The notes beneath the pieces are model-generated. The model had not been told where the DNA came from and did not search any database. It saw only the letters and a list, made by a program, of their open reading frames with translations. From Robinsoniella peoriensis (GTDB lineage Bacteria > Bacillota > Clostridia > Lachnospirales > Lachnospiraceae): a stretch of 64,000 nt of DNA. Both the position numbers and the translations under genes were made by a program. Of this stretch, positions 50,221 through 58,641 are shown one piece after another (the stretch's first letter is position 1; each line of letters begins with the position of its first letter). Location: the NCBI RefSeq assembly GCF_042680125.1, contig NZ_JBHTNY010000035.1. One strand, written 5' to 3'.

Positions 50221-51784
50221 AGAAGGAGACCGCATTGGACTGGTGGGTTTAAACGGCGCAGGAAAAAGTACGTTACTGCATATCCTGTATGGAAGTGAAC
50301 ATGCAGATGAAGGAGAGATTAACAGATACTGTGAAATTGCTATGATTGAACAGTGTCAGGAAGAGACGGAAGATCAGCAGAACCAGGATGTCAGCCCCCA
50401 GCTGCTCAGCCATATGCAGATTAAAGGTTCTGCCTGCAAAAGCGGCGGGGAGAAAACAAGACAGGCCATTGCGGCGGCCCTATCACAGGGGAGCAGGCTT
50501 CTGTTCGCTGATGAACCGACAACCAATCTGGACGTGAAAGGAATTGAAACGCTGGAGAAAATGCTCATGGGTTACCGGGGTGCCTTTGTATTAATTTCCC
50601 ATGACCGGTATCTGCTGGACAAAGTGTGTACCTCTATCTGGGAGATTGAGGAGGGTAAACTTCGTGTGTTCCCCGGGCGCTATTCCCAGTGGAAGGAACA
50701 GAAAGAACGGGAACGGGAATTTGCAATGTTCGAATTTGAGCAGTACCAGCAGGAGCGTAAAAGGATTACGATTGCCATGAATCAGGTGAAGAATGAAGCA
50801 TCCCAGATGTTAAAACCACCAAAGCAGATGGGGCACAGTGAGTGGATGCTGTATAAGGGTGTGGCAAGAGAACAGCAGAAAAATGTTCAGAGCAGAGGCA
50901 AAGCCATGGAAAAACGCCTGGAAAAGCTGGAAGTCAAAGAAAAACCAAAGGAATTGGCACCGGTTGTCATGAGACTGGGCATGGATAATCCACTGTTCGG
51001 GAAGACGGCAGTCAGGATACAGGGGCTGACGGTTCAGTATGGCAAGAAGTTGGTTTTGAATGAAGCAGATCTGACATTGAAAGCGAATAAATGTACCGTT
51101 ATGATGGGGGAAAATGGAACCGGAAAGTCTACACTGATTAAAAAGATTATGGAACATCATCCTTCTGTGTATGTGAATCCGGATGTTAAAATAGGTTATT
51201 TTTCACAGGAGCACGAAACACTGGATGTGAATAAAACTGTTTTGGAAAATGTAAGGGCTGATTCTAATTTAAAAGAGCATGTGATTCGCTGTATTCTGGC
51301 AAATCTCTATCTCACCGAACAGCATATTCATAAACCGGTCTCCGTATTATCCGGTGGTGAACGGGCGAAAGTAATGCTGGCAAGGCTGATGGCATCGGAT
51401 GTAAATGTATTAATCCTGGATGAACCTACGAACCATATTGATATGTATACTGCGGAAGCGCTGGAAGGACTGCTGGATAAGTGGGAGGGTACGATGCTGA
51501 TCGTCACTCATGACAGAAGTCTGGCAAAAAATGCGGCGGACCGTTTGGTATTTCTGGAAGATGGAAAATTAGAAACATTCGAGGGAAACTGGGAAGCGTA
51601 TGAGCAGGAAAAAGAACGTGCATCCAAACGGGGAGATGTGCTGCAATTGGATAAGACGCTGCTCAGTATGAAGATGGCAGAACTGAGTATGCGCCTGAGC
51701 AAGCCTAAAAAAGGCGATAATGTGCTGAAAATAAAAGAAGAGCTGGATCAGGTAACGGAAGCCTATTATCAGGTAAACCGTTGA
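50144..51784 (+). CDS. ABC-F family ATPase, antibiotic-resistance (ribosome protection) type
   Basis: A 546-residue soluble protein with two ABC domains and no membrane helices. Domain 1: GLNGAGKST (Walker A), SGGEKTR (signature), LLFADEPTTNLD (Walker B). A ~100-residue charged linker (EFEQYQQERKRITIAMNQVKNE...) is the P-site tRNA-interacting arm. Domain 2: GENGTGKST, LSGGERAK, LILDEPTNHID. Like Vga/Lsa/CplR proteins it may remove pleuromutilin, lincosamide or streptogramin drugs from ribosomes; the drug range is not readable. Start is TTG 50144, six bases after AGGAGGG. A hairpin TCCCT...AGGGA with seven Ts covers this ribosome site. Confidence 0.88.
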   Translation: MLLKVKNLKKGYGIQDLFCIDRLTIEEGDRIGLVGLNGAGKSTLLHILYGSEHADEGEINRYCEIAMIEQCQEETEDQQNQDVSPQLLSHMQIKGSACKSGGEKTRQAIAAALSQGSRLLFADEPTTNLDVKGIETLEKMLMGYRGAFVLISHDRYLLDKVCTSIWEIEEGKLRVFPGRYSQWKEQKEREREFAMFEFEQYQQERKRITIAMNQVKNEASQMLKPPKQMGHSEWMLYKGVAREQQKNVQSRGKAMEKRLEKLEVKEKPKELAPVVMRLGMDNPLFGKTAVRIQGLTVQYGKKLVLNEADLTLKANKCTVMMGENGTGKSTLIKKIMEHHPSVYVNPDVKIGYFSQEHETLDVNKTVLENVRADSNLKEHVIRCILANLYLTEQHIHKPVSVLSGGERAKVMLARLMASDVNVLILDEPTNHIDMYTAEALEGLLDKWEGTMLIVTHDRSLAKNAADRLVFLEDGKLETFEGNWEAYEQEKERASKRGDVLQLDKTLLSMKMAELSMRLSKPKKGDNVLKIKEELDQVTEAYYQVNR

Positions 51785-51848
51785 GATATAAAAAAGACTG
51801 CTGTCAGAGGCGGTAAAAAATAGCATGAAATTATAGGAAGTAAATGAA

Positions 51849-51914
51849 AAACTGTATGGCATTTGTGGAAGATGGATTATTTCCGGCTTCTGCATATGTA
51901 CATACAGTTTTTTA
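51849..51914 (+). terminator. Terminator of the ABC-F gene
   Basis: AAACTGTATG pairs with CATACAGTTT, with inner GGAA/TTCC and GCA/TGC pairs, followed by TTTTATT. Confidence 0.8.
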
Positions 51915-52039
51915 TTGAAAAAATCTATGGAATTTATACATTTTATATGGAATGTGAGATGGGTATTTGACAGGTATTATGGTATAGTGAAAATAAACTG
52001 GAAATAAACTGAAAATAAGATGAGAGGGTGGCAAATTTT

Positions 52040-53602
52040 ATGTTACGGGTAATGTTGGTGGATGATGAAGTGTTGGCACTTGAATTTTTAAGGGAAGTTA
52101 TTGACTGGAATCAATACGGATTTCAGATTGTGGGACAGGCGCTCAATGGAAAACGGGCATTGGAGTTATTCCAGAAAGAAAATCCGCATATTATCATTTC
52201 GGATATTAAGATGTCTGTAATGGATGGGTTGGAATTGTCGAAGAAGGTGAAGGAGATAAATCCCCACACCAAGATTATACTGCTGTCCGCATATAAGGAC
52301 TTCGAATATGCCAAAAAAGGTATTCAGTATGGTGTTTCCAATTATTTGCTGAAGCATGAAATTAGCGAGGCGACCCTGTTGGGGGAACTTGGAAAAGTAA
52401 AATCTGAAATCTACAGGGAAGAAGAATGGCAGCAGGCGAAAAAACGTTATTTCTTAAAGAATATTATATATGATGCCCCGAAAGAAGAAAATAGGAAAGA
52501 GGATACGGGAGTGGGGAATCAGCTGTTTATGATTATGCTGCAGTTCAACAAGCCTCTTTTTTACGATGATGGAAAAATAGAGCGTCAGCCTGCAGGCTTT
52601 CATACAATTATGGATAGTCTGCGAAAAGAACCGGTATCTAAAATAACTTATGTAACGGATGTACAGATCAGTGAAGATAACTATCTGGTTTTATATAATG
52701 CGGATCAGGTACGCAGTGAATATGAAGCAGAGGAATTAATTTATCAAAAGGCATTATATACAGAGCGGGTGATCAGGGAATTAGGGAAAGGGTTTTATGG
52801 AATCCTTTGCAGCAGGAGATTTTCACACAATCAGGTTGCAGCTACATTCCGTGAGCTTTCCAGGAAAATTCGTTACAGTCCATTTATGAAGCAGAATAAA
52901 TACTACTTTCTGGATCAGATACCAGCGGGAGATCCGGACGAAGAGGTGGAACTGTTAAAGGAATTTGAGCTGCTGGATTGGAACCTGAACCAGGCAGAGG
53001 ATGAGTGGAGCAGCGGGCTGGACAGGATGTTCCAAACGTTATGCTGCCCTAAATGGAATTTATCTGCACTTAAGAACTTCTTATCAACCTGGCTGTATTA
53101 TGAAAAGAAATGGGGGGAAAAGTTTCGTTTGGTTTATGATGAATGTAAGCAGGAATGTTATACGGTTGACCAGTTAAGTGAATACTGTGTATCCTGCTGC
53201 AGGAGGATATGTACCGAAATGCAGCAGGATATAGAGAACTCCTATTCCGTAAATGTCAGACAGATCATAAGTTTTATACAGGATCATTTCCGGGAAGAAC
53301 TGACGCTGGATTACATAGGAGCAAAATTTCAGATGAATGGTGTTTACTTAGGGCAGCTTTTTAAAAAAGAAGTAGGAACTACCTTTCTAAAATTTCTAAC
53401 AGACTATCGCATCAGCCAGGCTAAGATAATGCTGGAGGATGGGCAGTATCAGGTGGCAGAAGTGGCTGAGCGGGTGGGATACAAGACAAGCCAGTACTTC
53501 AGCCAGATTTTTTATAAATATATGAGCATGACGCCGCAGGATTATAAAAAATGGGGGAAACAGGGTGGCAAAGAAAAGCTTAAAGAAAAGAATACTGACT
53601 AA
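52040..53602 (+). CDS. YesN-type response regulator (receiver plus AraC DNA-binding domain)
   Basis: A 520-residue regulator. Residues 1-120 are a receiver: VDDE acidic pocket, phosphorylated Asp55 in IIISDIKMS, Lys in ILLSAYKDF region. A ~280-residue middle follows, and ~410-510 is an AraC-type pair of helix-turn-helices (LTLDYIGAKFQMNGVYLGQLFKKEVG; VAEVAERVGYKTSQYFSQIFYKYMSMTPQDY). I use ATG 52040; an in-frame GTG at 52028 is also possible. It overlaps the sensor kinase by 38 bases and should activate the ABC transporter and beta-galactosidase genes downstream. Confidence 0.93.
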   Translation: MLRVMLVDDEVLALEFLREVIDWNQYGFQIVGQALNGKRALELFQKENPHIIISDIKMSVMDGLELSKKVKEINPHTKIILLSAYKDFEYAKKGIQYGVSNYLLKHEISEATLLGELGKVKSEIYREEEWQQAKKRYFLKNIIYDAPKEENRKEDTGVGNQLFMIMLQFNKPLFYDDGKIERQPAGFHTIMDSLRKEPVSKITYVTDVQISEDNYLVLYNADQVRSEYEAEELIYQKALYTERVIRELGKGFYGILCSRRFSHNQVAATFRELSRKIRYSPFMKQNKYYFLDQIPAGDPDEEVELLKEFELLDWNLNQAEDEWSSGLDRMFQTLCCPKWNLSALKNFLSTWLYYEKKWGEKFRLVYDECKQECYTVDQLSEYCVSCCRRICTEMQQDIENSYSVNVRQIISFIQDHFREELTLDYIGAKFQMNGVYLGQLFKKEVGTTFLKFLTDYRISQAKIMLEDGQYQVAEVAERVGYKTSQYFSQIFYKYMSMTPQDYKKWGKQGGKEKLKEKNTD

Positions 53603-55301
53603 GATTGCATTTGCATTAACAGCAGCCACAGTTGTAAGTACCATTGTGGCCTATATCTATTTCAGCCGGATTGTACGGGAGCAGAAGATTCACGATGAGC
53701 AGATTAAACTGCGTCAGATTGTAAGTCAGCTGGATTTTATGGTGGAAGATATACAGAACTTTACGAGAAGTATTGCAATTGACCAGACAATTCAGGAGAA
53801 TTTGAATAAAAAAACATATAAAAATGAATTTGACAAAACCAAGAGGAGATTTGAAGTAGGAAAACAACTGGTATTTTACAATTCCCTGCGGAATTATATC
53901 GGGGTTTCTATGCTGAAAGGGACGAATGGGTTATATTACAGCAGCAGGAACTTAATGGGAGACGTTTATTTCCAGGAGAAGTTTGAACTGGAAGAGATTC
54001 AGGAGTACGAGGCGAGGGATGATATGGTATTTTCAAATCCTTATTATAGTATTGAATCGGAGATCTCCCAAAGTGTAATCTGTTATAAAACGGTGATCCG
54101 GGATATGAACAGTGCATCGGAGATTCTGGGAGTCCTGTATCTGGATATTTATCTGAAGTATTTTACAGATCAGATTGCAAATTATGCGAAGGATTATGAA
54201 AATGTATATTTAACGGGAAATTCCGCAAATATCTTATATCAGAAGAAAATAGAAGAAAAGGAAAGCGGTTATTTTAGTGAACATACGGAAAGTAACCGGC
54301 AGAATGTAGAGAAAGTGGAAAAAGGATATTTAATCAGGGAAGATATAATAGCTGCCGGATGGAGTGTAAATACTTTTTTGTCTAACAAATATCTGTGGCA
54401 GCAGTCAAAGTTTGTGCTGGACTTTTTTCTGCTGTTTTTTGTGATTTCCATTACCCTTCTTTTGGTGATGACATCCAGGATATTAGAAAGTATGATACAC
54501 CCAATTACCCGTTTGACAAAGGCCATGGAGCAGATGGAGTACGGGGAGTTAAGAAGTGATTTATCCATTCATACCGGCGATGAGATTGAGCTGCTCTACC
54601 GGCGTTTCCGTGAAATGCTGGCAGAGATTCAGCAGTATATGGAGGGAAAACTTGAGGACGAGCATCAGAAGAAGGAAATGGAGTTTGATATTATGCTGTC
54701 CCAGATTAATCCCCATTATCTATATAATGTTTTAAATACAGTGGTCTATATCGCTGTTGCTGAAAAAAATAAAAGGATTGTGGAAATCGTGAATGCGCTC
54801 ATACATACCCTGCAGGAAACGCTGAAGGTGGGGGAAAAGAATATTTATATAACCATAGAAAAAGAGATCGAGTTAGTGGAATGCTATCTGACGATTCAAA
54901 GATATCGTTATCCCGATGTATTCCAGGTGGAGATTTGCTGTGAAGAGGAATTGAAGAAATGCGTGATTCCGAAGACCTGCATTCAGCCAATTGTAGAAAA
55001 TGCTATTTTGCATGGAATCATTCCGGGTGAAACAAACGGGGTGATAAGGGTCAGGATTCGAGAAGCAGAGGAAAAAATCCAGATCACAGTGGAGGATAAC
55101 GGCGTCGGAATGGATTCTGATAAAATCAGAAAATTTATGTCTGGTGAAGCATTGGAAGAAAGAGCAGAGGAGCGCAAACACATTGGCATTACGAACATAA
55201 GAGACCGGATCCGGTTTTTATATGGTGAACCATACGGTATTTGGATTGAGAGCAGGATAAATGAATATACCGTTGTAAAAGTGCTTCTTCCCATTCAGTG
55301 A
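53565..55301 (+). CDS. YesM-type sensor histidine kinase
   Basis: A 578-residue membrane kinase starting at GTG 53565. Helix 1 is ~16-34 (IAFALTAATVVSTIVAYIYF), an extracellular Cache-like sensor spans ~35-285, and helix 2 is ~288-308 (FVLDFFLLFFVISITLLLVM). Then come a HAMP domain (MIHPITRLTKAMEQMEYGEL), the His_kinase motif LSQINPHYLYNVLNTV with the phosphorylated His, and an ATPase domain (IVENAILHGI; VEDNGVGMD). It pairs with the overlapping YesN gene; the sugar signal is probably detected directly or via the binding protein. Confidence 0.93.
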   Translation: MAKKSLKKRILTKIAFALTAATVVSTIVAYIYFSRIVREQKIHDEQIKLRQIVSQLDFMVEDIQNFTRSIAIDQTIQENLNKKTYKNEFDKTKRRFEVGKQLVFYNSLRNYIGVSMLKGTNGLYYSSRNLMGDVYFQEKFELEEIQEYEARDDMVFSNPYYSIESEISQSVICYKTVIRDMNSASEILGVLYLDIYLKYFTDQIANYAKDYENVYLTGNSANILYQKKIEEKESGYFSEHTESNRQNVEKVEKGYLIREDIIAAGWSVNTFLSNKYLWQQSKFVLDFFLLFFVISITLLLVMTSRILESMIHPITRLTKAMEQMEYGELRSDLSIHTGDEIELLYRRFREMLAEIQQYMEGKLEDEHQKKEMEFDIMLSQINPHYLYNVLNTVVYIAVAEKNKRIVEIVNALIHTLQETLKVGEKNIYITIEKEIELVECYLTIQRYRYPDVFQVEICCEEELKKCVIPKTCIQPIVENAILHGIIPGETNGVIRVRIREAEEKIQITVEDNGVGMDSDKIRKFMSGEALEERAEERKHIGITNIRDRIRFLYGEPYGIWIESRINEYTVVKVLLPIQ

Positions 55302-55428
55302 GAAGGAAAAAAACAGTGATCAGAAAGAGAAAAACTATAGAATGGAAACAAAATATAAAGAATGTGATGTGTGAAAATCAAAGTGCGGATGATATGATAC
55401 AGATACATAAAGAAGGAGGTATAAGGAA

Positions 55429-56826
55429 ATGAAAAAGCGTATGAAACAACGTATGAAACAACTTACAAGCCTGGCAGCAGTGGCGGTTATGGTAACGGGA
55501 CTGTTATCCGGATGCGGAAATCAGACAACAGAGGAGGAAACCACGAAGGCTATCAATACAGCAGACAGCGTTTCTACTGAGAACCAGAGTGATGAGGGGG
55601 CGGAGGCTTATACAGAGCTGCCTTCGGATTATAAAGGCACACTGACTATGTGGGGGTGGGATGATAATTATTATAAAACAATGACAGCGGCATTTCAGAA
55701 AAAATATCCCAATGTAACCTTCGAATATACACCGGTGGCAAACGGCGACCTGCTGCAAAAGTACCAGACAGCGCTGGCAACGGGTACGGAACTGCCGGAT
55801 GTGGCATGGTCAATTGTAGATTCCAGAGCAAAGGTTTTTGAACTGGACATGTGGGAACCGTTGAACCAGGCACCTTATAATTTTGATATTCAGGAGGTAT
55901 TTGATTACCTGCACCCTCTGATGGTGAACTCAAAAGGAGATGTGTGCGGCATAGAGCAATCCATATCCCCGGCGGGTATTGCATATCGGAAGGATCTGGC
56001 AAAACAATATCTTGGAACGGATGACCGGGAAGAATTAGAAAAAATGTTCCCTACCTGGGAATCGTTTGTGGAAAAAGGGAAAGAAGTATATGAAAAAAGC
56101 GGCAATAAGGTCTATATGTGGCCGGGCATTGCAGATGCACAGCAGTTTATCCGTGAACAAAGCGGATTATCCTGGATTGACGGGAATACGATTAAAGCTA
56201 CAGAGGCTCTGAAAAAATCACTGGATCTGGCATGTCAGTTCCGGGATAACAATGTAGTGGATAAACTGGAAGCATGGACACCTGCCTGGTACGCATCCTT
56301 TGGAGAAGGAAACCATATATTTGCAGGCTGTGCAACCTGGTCGGTTCCATTTACCATCGAGCCAAATGACCCGGATGGAAAGGGGGCAGATCATTGGGGG
56401 CTGATGAATGCTCCGGAGGGAAATATCAGCTGGGGAGGAACCACACTTGGAATATCAAAGAATTGTAAAGATAAAGCATTGGCATGGGAATTTGTGAAAT
56501 TTGCCACCTTGTCTACGGAAGGTGCCGAGGCACTGAATTCCATGGGGAACCTCACCTCTGCAAAGAAACCATATGAAGAAAAGCCAGAATTAAAGTCTTA
56601 TAAGAGTGAATGGTTCGGCGATCAGGATCTGGGTAAAATGTTCCTGGAAGAAATCGTTCCGGATATCAAGGTAAGACCGATGAATCTGGATGATAATGTG
56701 ATTCATGAGACGTTAAACCTGATCACTACAAGTTTAAATAATGACAGAAGCATGACATCGGATCAGGCATTAGAACAGTTAAAAGAGGAACTGTCCATGA
56801 AATTGCCGGACTACACCATTGAATAA
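55429..56826 (+). CDS. Sugar ABC transporter substrate-binding lipoprotein
   Basis: A 465-residue extracytoplasmic binding protein of the CUT1 family. The signal sequence ends LLSGC (Cys ~25), followed by a Thr/Glu-rich linker. YKGTLTMWGWDDNYYKTMTAAFQKKYPNVTFEY is the usual start of the mature fold, and GGTTLGISKNCKDKALAWEFVKF a conserved hinge region. AAGGAGG lies 10 bases before ATG 55429. Permeases follow; no ATPase gene is present, so a shared MsmK-like ATPase elsewhere is expected. Confidence 0.94.
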   Translation: MKKRMKQRMKQLTSLAAVAVMVTGLLSGCGNQTTEEETTKAINTADSVSTENQSDEGAEAYTELPSDYKGTLTMWGWDDNYYKTMTAAFQKKYPNVTFEYTPVANGDLLQKYQTALATGTELPDVAWSIVDSRAKVFELDMWEPLNQAPYNFDIQEVFDYLHPLMVNSKGDVCGIEQSISPAGIAYRKDLAKQYLGTDDREELEKMFPTWESFVEKGKEVYEKSGNKVYMWPGIADAQQFIREQSGLSWIDGNTIKATEALKKSLDLACQFRDNNVVDKLEAWTPAWYASFGEGNHIFAGCATWSVPFTIEPNDPDGKGADHWGLMNAPEGNISWGGTTLGISKNCKDKALAWEFVKFATLSTEGAEALNSMGNLTSAKKPYEEKPELKSYKSEWFGDQDLGKMFLEEIVPDIKVRPMNLDDNVIHETLNLITTSLNNDRSMTSDQALEQLKEELSMKLPDYTIE

Positions 56827-56889
56827 ATGGTTAAACAGGAAAAGGCTGTGGATGATATTCATGGCCTTTTCCGGAAAGAGAGGTTGGCA

Positions 56890-57807
56890 ATGAAGAAAAA
56901 AAGAAATACTCTGACCAAATGGCCCTATCTGTTTTTGTTTCCATACTTTGCATTTTACTTTCTGTTTTTTATCTTTCCGACGATCTACTCGTTTATCATA
57001 AGTTTTACCGACTGGGATAGTATCGCGGGGGTGACACAGCGTAAATTTGTGGGATTTTTGAACTACATCAGATTGTTTACAAAAGATAAAATTTTCTTTA
57101 GATCACTGGGTAATACGTTTTTCTTTATGATTATTTATATTCCTCTTCTTATATTAGGGGGACTGCTGTTAGCAGTGTTGTTGTATAAATTAAAGAAAAC
57201 CAGCCGGTTGTTTCAAACAATCAATGTACTGCCCTATATTACCACACCGGTTGCTATCGGTATTATTTTTTCCTTTATGTTTGACTGGTCCACCGGGATT
57301 GTCAATAATCTGTTAATCAAGCTGGGGGTCCTAATCGAGGGAATTAACTGGCTGGGTGACGGAGCTACTGCCAGGATCATTGTTATATTTTTGATTGTCT
57401 GGAAGAATCTGGGGTACTATCTGCTGATCTATCTGGCGGGGCTGTCCACAATTCCGGAAGATATTTCGGAAGCAGCCATGGTGGATGGGGCGAATAAAGT
57501 ACAGATTTTCTGGAGAATTACATTTCCTTATCTGAAGCCGATTACTATTTTTTTGACGCTTACAAGCATCATCAGTGGTTTTCAGCTGTTTGACGAACCC
57601 TATCTGCTGTTCAGCAATATTAACAGTTCCGTTGGCGGACCGGAACGTTCCTGCCTGACCAGCATGATGTACTTTTTTGACCAGACATTTAAGAGTTCCA
57701 CCAAACTGGGGTATGGTGCGGCAGTTTCCTATGGTATCTTTATCGTGGTTCTCATTGTCAGTCTCATTGTATCCCGTGTGATTAACAGGAAGGAGGAGAG
57801 CAGATGA
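56890..57807 (+). CDS. Sugar ABC transporter permease (MalF/UgpA-like)
   Basis: A 305-residue permease with six membrane helices; start at ATG 56890 (MKKKRNT) after AGAGAGGTTGGC rather than the in-frame ATG 56827. The EAA loop reads ISEAAMVDGANKVQIFWRITFPYLKP, which docks the ATPase. LFPYFAFYFLFFIFPTIYSFIISFTDWD is the classical first helix. Its end overlaps the second permease by 4 bases. Confidence 0.94.
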   Translation: MKKKRNTLTKWPYLFLFPYFAFYFLFFIFPTIYSFIISFTDWDSIAGVTQRKFVGFLNYIRLFTKDKIFFRSLGNTFFFMIIYIPLLILGGLLLAVLLYKLKKTSRLFQTINVLPYITTPVAIGIIFSFMFDWSTGIVNNLLIKLGVLIEGINWLGDGATARIIVIFLIVWKNLGYYLLIYLAGLSTIPEDISEAAMVDGANKVQIFWRITFPYLKPITIFLTLTSIISGFQLFDEPYLLFSNINSSVGGPERSCLTSMMYFFDQTFKSSTKLGYGAAVSYGIFIVVLIVSLIVSRVINRKEESR

Positions 57808-58631
57808 ATAAACCGGTACGTTTTATCAAGAAATTTTTCTATGTGATTCCCCTTGCCATCGTCAGCATAATTTCGGTTATCCCGTTTTACTTTATTATTT
57901 CCATGGCTACTCACAGCACAAATGAGATTTACAAAGGAGAGATCTATACATTCGGATCAAAACTGGTGGAAAATATCAGTACCATAGTGCAGGGCGGATT
58001 TTTGCAGTATTACTGGAACAGCATTTATACCGCACTGTTTTCCGGGATACTGTGCGTATTTATCAGTGCACTTGCAGCGTATGCCCTGACGGTGTACCGA
58101 TTTAAGGGTAGAAGCTTTTGCAGTTCATTTATAGTGGCAAGCATGATGATACCTTCCCAGATCAGCTTAATCGGATATAGTATTGAAATGAAAAATATGG
58201 GACTGGTTAATTCACATATTCCCCTGATATTAATATGGGGAGCCAGTGCTTATGGGGTCTTCTTCATGGTGCAGTATATGCAGAATTCTCTGCCGAAAGA
58301 GTTAATTGAAAGTGCACGCATTGACGGGTCCAATGAATTCCGAACGTTTATCAGTATCGGTATTCCTATGATTAAGCCGGCAGTGGGAACTTTGTTTATG
58401 CTGGTATTCCTGTGGTCCTGGAATAATTTTCTGATGCCAAGCACGCTGATTACGAAAAGTTCCAAGTTTACAATACCAATCGGAATTCAGACGCTGGCTA
58501 CGGCATATACACAGGATTGGGGGGCGAGAGGGGCGGCACTTACCATTGCAGTGGTGCCAATCCTGATTATATTTGCAATCGGTTCTAAATATTTTATAAA
58601 AGGACTTTCCGCGGGAGCGGTGAAAGGATAA
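57804..58631 (+). CDS. Sugar ABC transporter permease (MalG/UgpE-like)
   Basis: A 275-residue permease with six helices. The EAA loop is ELIESARIDGSNEFRTFISIGIPMIKP, and LAAYALTVYRFKGRSF is a conserved second-helix segment. Partner of the preceding permease through an ATGA overlap; 10 bases before the beta-galactosidase gene, so transport and hydrolysis are cotranscribed. Confidence 0.94.
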   Translation: MNKPVRFIKKFFYVIPLAIVSIISVIPFYFIISMATHSTNEIYKGEIYTFGSKLVENISTIVQGGFLQYYWNSIYTALFSGILCVFISALAAYALTVYRFKGRSFCSSFIVASMMIPSQISLIGYSIEMKNMGLVNSHIPLILIWGASAYGVFFMVQYMQNSLPKELIESARIDGSNEFRTFISIGIPMIKPAVGTLFMLVFLWSWNNFLMPSTLITKSSKFTIPIGIQTLATAYTQDWGARGAALTIAVVPILIIFAIGSKYFIKGLSAGAVKG

Positions 58632-58641
58632 GGAGGAAGAA